DNA of 64,000 nucleotides from Mytilus californianus. Taxonomy: Eukaryota > Mollusca > Bivalvia > Mytilida > Mytilidae. Positions 49,818 through 62,316 of the stretch are shown piece after piece. Each line of letters opens with the position of its first letter. Within the stretch, counting starts at the first letter, position 1. The position numbers and the translations under genes were made by a program. The notes beneath the pieces are model-generated. The model ran no database searches. It was not told the DNA's origin and worked only from the letters and a program-made list of their open reading frames with translations. The stretch lies in contig NW_026262690.1 in the NCBI RefSeq assembly GCF_021869535.1, forward strand, positions 86,845,995 to 86,909,994. Direction: 5' to 3'.

Positions 49818-51235
49818 AGCTTATAATCATCAATCAGATTATCCCTTTCATTTTCAAAGCATTTCGCCTTGTACATTAGTTTTTAGTTATGGGGACATTT
49901 TGTAAAAAAAAAAGGCCAATCACAATCAAAGGCTGCCTCAGGCAGTCATGTTTTTAACATGTTTCATCTTACATGTACATCTTGACACTTCCACTGTTTC
50001 CATACATTATTGCTGCAAAGTTATTCAAGTTGGCCGAAAAAAATTTCAATATGAACTGTAACGTGACACCAAAGATGCCATCTTCCCAAACCATTCATCA
50101 TAAGAAGATAATCTCTTTCAAAATTAAGTGTAATGCAAAGTTTTCCTTTGAGATTTTCACCCTGCCATTTTCAAATTCTAACTAAAACATGTGTCCCAAC
50201 ACTGTTATTGACCTGCCAATTAATTCCAGTGATTTGAGATATTTCAAATTAATCCCTTATGACCTTTTCCTTTCTGTTTCTTTTAGATTAGATTAATTAG
50301 GGTTAAATACACTTAAAAGTCTGAAGCACTATATATAGCTAGCATCAATGAGTAGACTACTACATGTTAAAAGTCTCAGCCCTCAGACTTTGTTGTAGAG
50401 TCAAAAGAAGAAGTACATGTGTATTAAATAAACATTTTAAAGGGTTCTGTGGAACCCTGTGTCTCCCCTGTGATTGCTGCTGTCAGACTAGTGTCAGTGT
50501 AAAACTAAAAGTGTAATTTTGACTGCCAAAAAAATGAAGTCAATACATCAGTAAAATACAGAAATGAAGGTTTTACAAAGTTATCAATGATGTTCAAAAA
50601 TCTTTAACCACAGATTGACCAAAAATTGATAAATGTTGACACACCTCAGATTGACCAAAAATTAATAAATGTTGACACACCTCCAACAGAATAAAAAAGA
50701 TCATTTGGTTAGATTTTTGGCATTTTAATATGTTTCAATGTTAATTTAGCAGATTTCTTTGCTCTCCAATAGTCTACAAATCATTTTTTGGATTATAAAA
50801 TCTTTCATACTGACAATTAAGAAGTCTGCAAGCTTGATTGATATTTTTGTCAATTCTTTTGGGATGTCTTTAAGATGGATTAAATGCTGAATGATTAATG
50901 ACACTTACACAATTTCATACAAAAACTTATCACCATGATTACTTAAATTTCTTTTAAAATCTTTATCAAATGTGAAATTTCAATTTAAAAAGAAGTCATT
51001 TGCCCCACCTGCACCCCTTTTTTAGCATTCAACATAAAATATTCAAAATAAATCATAATATAAAAGAACTTTCTTGTGTAAGCTAACAATATCGCACTTG
51101 AAAACATTATTTCTTGCAAGCAATACCTTAGAGGTATTTCAAAGTTTCCCCCCCCCAAAAGAGAGTTCATGATTATCAAACTTTGTCCTTGCTTGGAGGG
51201 ATAATAGACAAGGAATTACTGTAATTGTAGTTGTA
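49818..51235. other. AT-rich intergenic stretch with a small duplication
   Basis: CAGATTGACCAAAAATTGAT at 50611 and CAGATTGACCAAAAATTAAT at 50647 are two 36-bp units ending GTTGACACACCT. The stretch 50450-50700 looks like a decayed pearl-type element. Otherwise nothing supported. Confidence 0.4.
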
Positions 51236-51239
51236 GGAT

Positions 51240-51965
51240 TTTCTGTCACTGTATGGTATTAATGTTCTGATTGTTTACGAGTTTCACTCCATTTCTAGTA
51301 ACTGTTACTTTTACTTTGGACATTTTGAGCAAAAAGCCTACAGGCATCTCCCTCCCCTTCAAGTTGACTTCAGAATTACATGTACATTGTATTAGGAATC
51401 TCTTCTCACTACATGTGACTGTTTCTATGTTCTAGGGTTATTACATTCTGTCTGTAAACCTCTTTTTGGCATTTATTTTATACTTTTTCTGGTAACTATG
51501 ACATTGACCTTGGAATTAATGATCTCAAAATCAATGGGGATTGTCTCATTATATGTGAATATCAATTTGAATCTTTTCTTTCCAGGAAGCATTTTAATTC
51601 TTAGTTTATTGGAGGTTGAACATGCTTGTGTACATGTATGGTTCAAAAGACAGCACTCTATAGTGATTGAATATCTTTGTCATATTTCAGCCTATTTAAT
51701 GTTGCTGCGACTTTGATTTGGTGACCTAAAAATCAATTGGGGCCTTCTTTTCCCATGGGACATCATCAGAAGAACTTCAAGAAGCTGAATTTAGGCTGGA
51801 CATATGTACATGTGTATGGTGCATAAGAAATCAGTGCACAAATTTTAGTTTAACATAACTGATGTGATCTTGACCTTTGACAGTGACCACAAATCAATTA
51901 GGTCACTCTACATGGCATTACCAAACCAAGTTAGGTAGACCATGGAAGTAATATTTAAAAGGAAT
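51240..51965 (+). repeat. Decayed tandem-core repeat
   Basis: ATGATCTCAAAATCAATGGG, GTGACCTAAAAATCAATTGG and GTGACCACAAATCAATTAGG (about 51517, 51721, 51886) mark degenerate units of about 165-205 bases. Confidence 0.5.
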
Positions 51966-52647
51966 GACAACGACTAATTAGCATGTATTAACAGCCTGCA
52001 GAGCTCTGTACTAAAGTCATATGATTTTATCCAATTATAGTCTCAGCGGCAAGACCCCTTTGGTTACTATCTGCGATACCGCGGTTGTAAAATGGCATCT
52101 GGAATTTCTTATCAGTCACGTGATTTTATGAAGTTGCGATTGGTTCAAAACATTTTGTCTAACCAAAATATTGACACCCAATTATGGAGGATGAGCCATG
52201 GTTCAAGTTTCTTTCACTGATATTTCAGTAAGAATTAACTAATCCCCCTTAGCCACAGGCACTTGTCTCTGAAAAAAAAACTACCTATATTGTATGCACC
52301 TTAATATAATACAAGGTACCCAACTCGCATTCTGAATCTGAGGTTGTCTATCCTACTGAACCTTGTTCTATAGTATACATGTAGATGTATCTACAATAAA
52401 TTATCTACAAAATATAGTGTATAACAAGCCTATTTATGTTGTCAAAACCGTTTGTAGCTATAGCAGGTTTTCTTAGTAAGTAATTCATAAATTATTTCAT
52501 CTTCTCAAAAAGAAACATTGCTAGATCGAGCTTTAAAAGCTCAAACTGCTGATATTAGGAGAATCATTTAAAAGCCATGTGTAAAATTCATTGATGGACA
52601 TACAAGTTTATTGTAAGATTTATAACATTTTTCTTCTTTCAAATTAT

Positions 52648-54964
52648 AATAAAATGCTCCGCTGGGCGCAGCTTGATACGACAGCAGAGGTCAAACCCTG
52701 AACAGTTGGGGAAAGTATGGACACAACATTCAAGCTTGATACAGCACTGAATTTGGATTGTATTTAAATATTTGACACAGCACAGGTTTCTGACACAGAA
52801 TGAATGTGGTCTAAGAACTTAAAAAATTTAATTTACCTATTCAAACCATATCATTATTATTTGCTTTTATATATAAATCAGAAATAACCAATTTAAAATG
52901 GAAAATTTTAAAGAAAAAAAAATCCCCCCAAATTTTTTTTTTGCAGTACAATTTCAGAAAGATCCATACACTTACACACAAGTTATTGTCATGAAACTAG
53001 AAAAATGCTTGTTTTTTGCCCCTTTTTTGGCCCCCAATTCCTAATATTTTGAGGCAATTACCCCCAAAATCAATCCCAGCATTCCCTGTGTGATATGGAA
53101 CCTTGTGGTACAATGTCAGAGAGATCCATACACTTACACACAAGTTATGTCTGGAAGTTACAAAAATGCTTATTTTTGACCCCTTATTCCTTAACTATTG
53201 GTACCCAGTGTTCTCCCCAGGATTTTTTTAAGGCGCAAAATTCAAGGGCGCGTAACTCTTTTTTTAGAGTGATCTGAAGCAATAAGTCATAAATCATGAC
53301 ATGCAATATGAATTATAATGCTTTGTGTTATGTGTTTAATAATGCAGAGTATTAATGAATTACAAGAATATATATATGAAATAAATTGATTTTAAACACA
53401 AAAGTTATTTATATTCAGTCAATTAAAGAAGTCAAAATATAAATATTCATCTCTACTCTCTGCTCCTTCTAGGGATATTGTTTTTAGATAGTGTTATTTT
53501 GTTGGACAGTCTGTTCCTCAACTTTGTCTTTATCCTCTTCAGGGTTAAAAATTAAACCCCCACTCACAATAACTTTTGCTTATACCCCATTTAACATTTC
53601 TAAGCCATGAAAACTCAGTCAGCCACTTGTCATTGAAACCAGAAACATGGTGCTTGCTTTTATCAATTGCTAAAACTTGAGCTTGGTTTGGATTAGGAGA
53701 AGCAATGAAATCTGCTTATACCGACAGTGTAGACAGAGGTGTATTCCCCTTTTCATTAGAAGTCATTGGTCTGAAAAAACTTCTACTTCCATCATCTACC
53801 TTTTACTTATAATTCACCCCTTTATTATGTGCAGAGAACATGTTCATTCAGAATTAATAAAATCGAATATGGTTAAGATATTTGGTATACAACTTTTTTA
53901 AACAATTTTTTTATAAATGAACAGCTGACCAGTTTCCGTAGTTTCACATTACGCTTCCGTGCGTATTATTGTTTAATACTATCTTTGGCAGATAGATATA
54001 AACGAAATTTTACAAATTCGTTTAAGTTAAAACCATTGAAATTATTTACCAGTGACATTATACAGAAGCTGTGGCGATACTGTACCCGTTTTGATTGTCA
54101 CATATTTCCCGACGCACGGATTCACGATCGATGTTCAATGATCATTTTATTTCTAAAAATATGACAGTTTCAGACGAATTTACCTTGCAAGCAACATTTT
54201 TTCATTTTCTATTAAAGCAGAGACATATAATATTATATGTATTATATGTCTCTGATTAAAGTTAATCACTCCTCGTTATCTTTAATCAAACTTTATTTTA
54301 ATTTTTTCAACTAATAATACTTTCATTCATAGTTTTCATCGTAAATATCTTTAGCAATGTGTATTCAAATTTATCATGTGTATTCAACACGTTCATTGGT
54401 CGTGTTTAAATAGATTCTTCTTCTCGACCAATGAAAAAATTCGTTATATAAATGGTCAAGTGATCACACACACGATGCGTAAATACAATGTATTTGCGAT
54501 CTATTTCTTCAATTTCTGCACTGAAGTTTTTAAAAATTTTTATTTTCTTCAAAAAATATCTATCTTCTTGATGATCACTTACGCTATTACCTGATAACAT
54601 AGTCCGATAAGGCTGAGATAAGCGTGGCTCAGGTAAAACTAATTATCAGTTATTGCGTAACACTGACCGACCCATCAGCGGTGATCAGTTACTTGACAAT
54701 TTTAACCAACATTTATAATGAAAATGTGAAAATTAACACGCTGCGGGATCAAGTATTAAGGGACAGCGGCCAATTAAGACGCTGCGGGATCTACAAAAAT
54801 ATTATGAAGGCGCTGCGGTACCGCAGCGTCATATCGGCCTGGGGAGAACACTGGTACCATAACCCCCAAAATCAATCCCAACCTTCCTTTTGTGGTATTG
54901 AACCTTGGGGTAAAATGTCAGAGAGATCCATATACCAACTCACAAGTTATGTGTGGAAGTTACA
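52648..54964 (+). mobile_element. Pearl/MgE-like element, copy D (interrupted)
   Basis: Starts AATAAAATGCTCCGCTGGGC; shortened left part; core units at 52940-53200; split at 53205 by the hAT-like element, resuming with GTACCATAACCCCCAAAATC at 54854. It stops at GGAAGTTACA where copy E begins, so its own 3' hairpin is missing. Confidence 0.75.
53206..54853. mobile_element. hAT-like DNA element nested in copy D
   Basis: Termini CAGTGTTCTCCCCAGG and CCTGGGGAGAACACTG are perfect complements. The pentamer GTACC is duplicated at 53201-53205 and 54854-54858, and the uninterrupted core unit elsewhere reads GGTACCATAACCC, confirming the empty site. CGCTGCGGTACCGCAGCG is a palindrome near the right end. 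No transposase frame is intact. Confidence 0.85.
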
Positions 54965-57094
54965 ATAAAATGCTTCGCTGGGCGCAGCTTGATACCACCG
55001 CAGAGGTCGAACTCTGAACAGTTGGGGCAAGTATGGACACAACATTCAAGCTTGATACAGCTCTGAATTTGGATTGTGATTAAATATTTGACACAGCATA
55101 GGTTTCTGACACAGAAAGGAATGTGGTCTAAGAACTTCAATTTTTTTAATTTACCTATTATGGTCCAATGTCCAAAATCAAAATACATGGTTAGATTCAG
55201 CATATCAAAGAACCCCATATATTCAATTTTTGTTGAAATCAAACAAAGTTTAATTTTTGACTCCAACTTGGACAAACTTGAAAACTGGTCCCATAATCAA
55301 AAATCTAAACACATGTTTAGATTCAGCATATCAAAGTACCCCAAGAATTCAATTTTTGATGAAATCAAACAAAGTTTAATTTTGGACCCTTTTGACCTCA
55401 ATATGAACCAATTTGATAGCGGGCCCACAAATAAAAAATCTAAATACATGGTAAGATTCGGCATATCAAAGAACCCCATATATTCAATTTTTGTTGAAAT
55501 CAAACAAAATTTAATTTTGGACCCCAATTTGGACCAACTTGAAAACTGGGCCAAAAATCTAAAATCTAAATACATGTTTAGATTCAGCATATCAAAGAAC
55601 CCCATATATTCAATTTTTGTTGAAATCAAACAAAGTTTAATTTTGGACCCCAATTTGGACCAACTTGAAAACTGGGCCAAAAATCAAAAATCTAAATACA
55701 TGTTTAGATTCAGCATATCAAAGAACCCCATATATTCATTTTTTGTTAAAATCAAACAAAGTTTAATTTTGGACCCTTTGGACCTTAATGTAGACCAATT
55801 TGAAAACTGGATCCAAAATTAAAAATCTAAATACACGGTTAGATTCGGCATAACAAATAAATAAATGTGGTCAAAGATTTTACAAATCTAATGCGCCATA
55901 CTGTGCAATTAAAGATTACTTCTTGAAATTTTTCAATATTAGAAATTTGAAAAAAAAATAATATTTGAGGAATAATTCTATTTAATTTCTGAAATCTGAA
56001 ATGAGAAAAAATTGACTCCCCACAATTTCTTTTTACCCCCCCCCCCCCCCTTTTTTTCCCCCAAACCATAATTACCCATTTAAATTTACCATAGTGCTAA
56101 CTTAATCTATTTTATAATAGAATTTAAAATATAGTGTCAAATCTTTCATATGGATTTTTTTGTAAAAAAAAAAGATGCAACATTTGCAGATATTTTTACT
56201 GGTCTTCCTTTATAAATATGCATTTCTTTAAACATAATTTAAAAGCAGTGTAAGGGAAGTAACCAAAACGTTGTATTTGGATTACCTCCCTTACACTGTT
56301 TTAAATTATCTTAATTGTTCATTAACCATTACTTTATACATAATTTAAAAGCAGTGTAAGGGAGATAATTTCAATGATGTATTTGATTTATCTCCCTTAC
56401 ACTGCTTTAAATTATGTTTTATACTAAAGTATTTGTCCATTAACCAGGACAACCTTGTTTTTCCCCCTTTTTTGCCCCTAATTCTTAAACGGTTTGAGCC
56501 ATAACCCCCCAAAGCAAATCCTAACCATCCCTTTGTGGTATGGAAACTTGTAGTATAATTTCAGAGAGATCCATACACCATTCCACAGTTATTGTCTGGA
56601 AACTAGAAAATGCTTATTTTTGGCCCCTTTTTGGCCCCTAATTCCTTAACTGTTGGTACCATAACCCCCAAAATCAATCCCCACCTTCCTTTTGTTGTAT
56701 TGAACCTTATGGTAAAATTTCATAGAGATCCATTCACTTAAACTAAAGTTAGAGTGCGAAAACTAATGCGTCTTCGGACGACGACGCCAGACGACTACGA
56801 CGACGACGTCATACCAATATACGACCACAAAAATTTTTTTGCGTTCGTATAAAAATGCTTATTTTTTTCCCCTTTTTGGCCCCTAATTCCTTAACGGTTG
56901 GTACCATAACCCCCAAAATCAATCCCAAACTTCCTTTTGTGGTATTGAACTTTATGGTAAAATTTCATAGAGATCCATTCACTTAAACTAAAGTTAGAGT
57001 GCAAAAACCAATGTGTCTTCGGACGACGACGACAATGACGACGACGCCAATGTCATACCAATATACAACCGCAAAATTTTTTTGCGGTTGTATA
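54965..57094 (+). mobile_element. Pearl/MgE-like element, copy E, with two tandem 3' ends
   Basis: AATAAAATGCTTCGCTGGGC, 126-136-bp array at 55170-55830 (six units, the longest continuous frame, about 248 codons), poly-C at about 56038-56050 and twin hairpins (56233-56416). Core units and a GAC run end in a hairpin at 56819-56850; then a further core unit, GAC run and a second hairpin at 57063-57093, each followed by AAAAA. Confidence 0.75.
56233..56416. repeat. Two adjacent ~78-bp perfect hairpins
   Basis: CATAATTTAAAAGCAGTGTA...TACACTGTTTTAAATTAT at 56233-56309 and TAATTTAAAAGCAGTGTAAG...CTTACACTGCTTTAAATTAT at 56338-56416. They are separated by 28 bases and look like a duplicated small MITE inside copy E. 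Confidence 0.75.
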
Positions 57095-57554
57095 AAAAGA
57101 GGAAATACGTAATTAGATTTTAAATAGCCACTAATCCATGCTGGACAGTAATTTTGCTTTGTTTATTAGTAAATGTGAAGTATATAAAATGATTGACTTT
57201 CCAATAGACAGAATAAAAAAATAATTATATACATACATCATTACATTGTCATGATTGTAGAAAAATATAAATACAATGTGTATTCTGTAAAACACAGTAG
57301 AAAATCGAAGTAAGCCTTGCTTTTTGTCTTGTTTAAAAATTTTAAATACAAATAAAACATTGCTTTTCGTCCTGTTTTATAAGCTCGTACAAATTTACAA
57401 TAAATTTTATATTTTACTACAAGGAACAGATACGGTGTTAATATTTAACAGCATCGAGCAGTATCTGTCATTCATTTCACTAGTATTGTATAACATTCGC
57501 AATCATAGCACAATTCCTTATTTTTATATAAAAAGGTTGTCCAACTGGTAGAGT

Positions 57555-57635
57555 TAGAGATCTTCTTTGGCTCAATTCGTTAGAGCACTGCATTTAGATC
57601 CTTAGATTAAGGGTCAGAATCTCTCTAGTTTTTAT
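57555..57635 (+). pseudogene. tRNA-like sequence
   Basis: TGGCTCAATTCGTTAGAGC matches an A box with D arm, and GGTCAGAATCTC is a decayed B box. Anticodon and acceptor stems do not pair, so a tRNA pseudogene or SINE head. Confidence 0.45.
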
Positions 57636-57930
57636 ATTCAATGATACAGCAATGCAGGACATTTTGGCCACACTGCCAGTTTGGCCATACTTTGTAGTCT
57701 TTCAGCTATGGTTTTTATTGTTATAAAGGGAGGAAATTATAATGGTTTCTATAACATGTATAAACAGATGATAAGAAACAAATGGAAAAATACATTTTAA
57801 ATTATATATTTATTTTCCTTAATAAAAATGTCTAAATTTATGAATGTTATAAGAAAATTAGTAAAATGGGGATTATCAAAAATTAAGTTTTTAATATACA
57901 TTTTGTACCAAAACAGATATGATAATTATT

Positions 57931-59169
57931 TTAACAAGAGTGCACACGCTGAAATGTCTCGCCTTCTTTACTAATCATTGATATTATGTTGATAGTCCTA
58001 AATATAAAGCTTTATTACAACTGTCACATAAACTTAACATTAACCAAGTAAACTAAACATTGACCAATGAACCATGAAAATGAGGTCAAGGTCAGATGAA
58101 CCATGCTAGGCAGGCATGTACAGCTAACAATTCTTCCATACAACAAATATAGTTGACCTATTGCTTATAGTTTAAGAAAAACAGACGAAAACACAAAAAC
58201 TTAACACTGAGCAATGAACCTTGAAAATGAGGTCAAGGTCAAATAAAACCTGCGTGACTGACATATAGATCATAAAATATTTCCATACACCAAATATAGT
58301 TGAACTATTGCATATAGTATTAGAAAAAAAGACCAAAACTCAAAAACTTAACTTTGACCACTGAACCATGAAAATGAGGTCAAGGTAAGATGACACCTGC
58401 CAGCTAGACATGTACACCTTACAATCATTCCATACACCAAATATAGCTGACCTATTGCATGCAGTATTAGAAAAAAAGACCAAAACTCAAAAACTTAACT
58501 TTGACCGCTGAACCATGAAAATGAGGTCAAGGTCAGATGACACCTGCCAGCTAGACATGTACACCTTACAATCATTCCATACACCAAATATAGTAGACCT
58601 ATTGCATACAGTATAAGAAAAACAGACCAAAACACAAAAACTTAACTATAACCACTGAACCATGAAAATGAGGTCAAGGTCAGATGACACCTGCCAGTTG
58701 GACATGTACACCTTACAGTCCTTCCATACACCGAATATACTAGACCTATTGCTTATAGTATCTGAGATATGGACTTGACCACGAAAACTTAACCTTGTTC
58801 ACTGATCCATGAAATGAGGTGGAGGTCAAGTGAAAACTGTCTGACGGGCATGAGGACCTTGCAAGGTACGCACATACCAAATATAGTTATCCTATTACTT
58901 ATAATAAGAGAGAATTTAACATTACAAAAAATCTGAACTTTTTTTTCAAGTAGTCACTGAACCATGAAAATGAGGTCAAGGACATTGGACATGTGACTGA
59001 CGGAAACTTCGTAACATGAGGCATCCATATACAAAGTATGAAGCATCCAGGTCTTCCATCTTCTAAAATATAAAGCTTTTAAGAAGTTAGCTAACGCCGC
59101 CGCCGCCGCAGCCGGATCACTATCCCTATGTCGAGCTTTCTGCGACAAAAGTCGCAGGCTCGACAAAAA
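57931..59169 (+). mobile_element. Pearl-like element with 147-bp core array
   Basis: Starts TTAACAAGAGTGCACACGCT. Core word ACCATGAAAATGAGGTCAAG (or variant) starts at 58071, 58218, 58365, 58512, 58659, 58806 and 58961, giving five exact 147-bp steps then 155. GCCGCCGCCGCCGCAGCCG precedes a long 3' hairpin (GTCGAGC...GCGACAAAAGTCGC...GCTCGAC) and AAAAA. Non-autonomous. Confidence 0.82.
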
Positions 59170-60255
59170 TTAAGAATATTGTTGTTTTTATCAGAGATAT
59201 AAAAAAATATATATACATTTTGTATATCTCTGTTCTTATCATCATGAATAATAACAATAATCCCTCTGATCATTTTTTAATCATGTTAATTATCATTTAT
59301 ATGATATATATTTAAGTAATTATTGAGAAAATACCAAACAAGATATTTGGTATGAATGCCTATGAACCAATTTAATACACGTACAAGTTCAATTTCAACA
59401 GACTGCACAATATCAAACGAAAAATCTGTTAAGAATCAAAACAGCAGATGTACAATGTATAAATATTAGATGCAGCCTTTGGTGTGTCGGATCTCCTGTA
59501 GTTGGTGATCGCAATACTGATATACCAGTATTGTGCACAATACTGGTATAAAAATTTTGTACCAGTATTGTAACTTTTTAGAGAAAAAAAAAACAGCAAT
59601 ACTGGTACATTACTGATAACCCAGTATTGTAGTTGTATTGTTGATATACTATAAACTGTATAATAAAAAAATGAATTTTAAGCAAAATTAGATATTGAAG
59701 ATCAAAGGGGGATTAAATGGAATTTAGGACAGAAAGTCACAATTCAGTTTTGAGATTATTTTTCATAAAACAAGAAAACACTAATTTAAAAAATATTTTT
59801 TTTGTTTTTTCTTGAACTATTAACATGATTAAATATGAAGCAACTTTGTAATTAAAATTTATTCAATAAATATCAATAAATTATAATGATCAAATAATTG
59901 TTATGAAAACAAAATGTCAAAGTGGCTTGGTACTTAAATGGCTTCATTGTGCCAAGAAATATATCCTTTGCATGATTAAAATTTAATAAATTTTCATTTT
60001 TCAAGGCTTTTGAACAATTTCCTAAACTTAAAAATTAATATATGTAATAAAAAGAAAATATTTCAAGTTCTTTCTCTTAAATATTCAAACAATTGTCAAC
60101 ACATTATTTGTGACTTTTTGTCCTATCATAAATAATAAATTTTATTTTATTATTGTGTCACATACTGATTGAACATTATACAATGACATAATAAAAATAT
60201 ACATTAAAACAATCAGTACCCAGCCATAAGATTGGCTTATGAGACACATCATATT

Positions 60256-60300
60256 TGTGACTTTATGTCCTGTGACATTTTGTCCTGTGACTTTCTGTCC
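60256..60300 (+). repeat. 15-bp iterons, three in tandem
   Basis: TGTGACTTTATGTCC, TGTGACATTTTGTCC and TGTGACTTTCTGTCC in exact head-to-tail order. Single copies also lie at 60109-60123 (same sense) and 59727-59741 (inverted). Confidence 0.9.
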
Positions 60301-60809
60301 GTTTACCATTAAATGAACTCAAAAAGATTAAAGAGGAATATTGTGAAATTAATCAACAACCAGTTAAAAATAATCACGATACTCATAAGCCCTAATTAAA
60401 ATCAAAAAGATACATGTTACACAAATAAACAAAAGATTATTGTAATTAACTCATATTATTCCAACAATTGTTAATTATATAAAATAATTTCTATTCATTT
60501 TATCATATTTCTATGTTTTATTTAATTCAATTTAGGTAAAATAAAATAAAAGCTTATTATCATCTGAGTTATTGTAAAATAAATTCAAGCAATTTATTAC
60601 ACTCTAACACTGTAAATTCAGCATTTACATGTATGCCATAATATATTTTTTACAGATATTTTAATACATGTATACTAAGATTATATGCATTTGTTGGTCC
60701 TTATTTTCTAATTTATCTTTCACAATAAAAGATATCAATATCCATTAAACATAAAAAGTTGGTTAATAGGGGAACCTGATTATAATCAATTTAACCAAAT
60801 GAATGTTTA

Positions 60810-60961
60810 GGGTAATTAAAGCAGATGATTCAGAACCATGGGCAACACAATTCGTAGCAGATCAACTGGTACAAATCCTAGTAGTAGACAAGCATTCCAT
60901 CACCTACGATAGTAAGAGAGATGTACAAGTGCCATCTGAAGAAGAAATAGACAATACCAAT
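60810..60961 (+). pseudogene. Coding-like exon interrupted by a transposon
   Basis: After a plausible acceptor (GAATGTTTAG, ending near 60809) an open frame reads VIKADDSEPWATQFVADQLV, then QILVVDKHSITYDSKRDVQV and PSEEEIDNTN. Amino-acid composition is protein-like, unlike its AT-rich surroundings. At 60962 a hAT-like element begins. Beyond it (62179) the same frame continues only as ADDTAAITAMSI and stops. I do not recognise the family. It could be part of the transposon's own protein or a captured host exon. Confidence 0.45.
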
Positions 60962-62173
60962 CAGTGTTCCAGCTTGAATCTCAGGGCAGAAGGGTGCTAG
61001 TTGTCTGAAAGGGCACTTTAGCATTATAACCCAGAGTTTAAGGGCACTGTTGGACAGTGTATAAATTTCCTTGAATATTGCTAGGCTCATGCAACTGGAG
61101 AACATTAGTTGTATTTAAACCATATTCAGAAATTAATGTGTTCTTGATGTTAGTTCCAGTAAGAATTTTTTTTTATCAAATTATCATACCATGAAGCAAA
61201 GCATATCATTTTGATGTTTATCTAAACAAACTTGTATATTTGGTAAGGAAAATAATCATCAGAAATTTCAATGTTTTATAACTTATACCAGTCTATAAAA
61301 ATAAACAAGTAGTTTTGGAGTTATACATGCAAAATTGAATGTTTAATGTAATTAAATTATCTACATTTAAATTACTTGTTCAAACATATAGTATATATGT
61401 TATTGAGAGTTATTTATTATCATTTGAATTGTTACAAAAAAGTATTTTTAAGTGCACACCAAAGTGCTCCTCAGTAAGGAGTTTTATAAATATAACAGGT
61501 GAGACTGTAGATGATCATATTATATTGATGCAATGATATATTGCAGAAGGTATAAACAGTTACTTTTTTCTCCATCATTGTTTAAAATAAATTTGTTGAG
61601 TGCTCCTATGTCAGGAGATTATAAAATACAAGAAGTAAAACAGGAAGTGAATCTTGTTATGTTCAAAGTACAAATTTCTTTCATTCTTCTTTAAATTTCA
61701 TACGCATGGTTATGAAACAAAACTTTTTTTACCAATTAAGTCAAAACTATGTATACCTTTAAAATTGTTTAAGATTTTATTTTTTATGTTATGCCTACTG
61801 AAATAAAAAAAATTTCAGGTGTACATGCTGTACATAAACATTACAAATGGATAACATGTGGACATTTCGTTCTGTATTAAATATCTAGTATTTGTTCAAT
61901 TATCTTAAATCCACTAATTAGCAGTAAACAATCATTAACAAAGGTGATAAAACTGCCAAAGCATTAGATATTTAACTTAATCCCATTGTCAGTTAATTAG
62001 TGTTACACAATCAGGTAACAATTTTACCGGAAACGCTGGTAGGAATGAAAGTTGGAAATTTTATTTTTTTGAAAAGGCAGAGGGGTGCATTCTTTTACTT
62101 TAGGGGGCAGAAGGGTGGGGGTAAGGGCACCAAGGGCGGGCCGCCCTTCTATTTAGGGCAGGCGGGAACACTG
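60962..62173. mobile_element. hAT-like DNA element with 5-bp target duplication
   Basis: Left end CAGTGTTCCAGC, right end GCGGGAACACTG; CCAAT is duplicated at 60957-60961 and 62174-62178. Sub-terminal AGGGCAGAAGGGTG-type words occur near both ends. Non-autonomous. Third member of this group in the window. Confidence 0.82.
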
Positions 62174-62178
62174 CCAAT

Positions 62179-62316
62179 GCTGATGATACAGCAGCTATAA
62201 CAGCAATGTCAATATAAAATTCACTAAAATATACTATGAGTCTTGGAAAGAGAGCGCTAGAGCTGAAAGAAAAGATAGAAGAAAATAAAGAGTTTGTTGA
62301 AATTCTGGGACAGTAG
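62179..62316 (+). pseudogene. Downstream remainder of the interrupted exon, plus a short frame
   Basis: ADDTAAITAMSI then stop directly follows the right target duplication. A second frame 62236-62316 (MSLGKRALELKEKIEENKEF, ending GQ and TAG) is charged and helix-like and may be a shifted continuation. Function unknown. Confidence 0.3.

Noticed and set aside
51760..51800. Minus-strand CTGATGA followed by TGTCCCATGGGAAAA as a hammerhead
   Set aside because: No GAAA after a stem II of correct register and no pairable stem I; part of a decayed tandem repeat.
62000..62200. Open frame with GGQKGGGKGTKGG sequence
   Set aside because: Lies across the right end of a hAT-like element; G-rich terminal sequence, not a gene.
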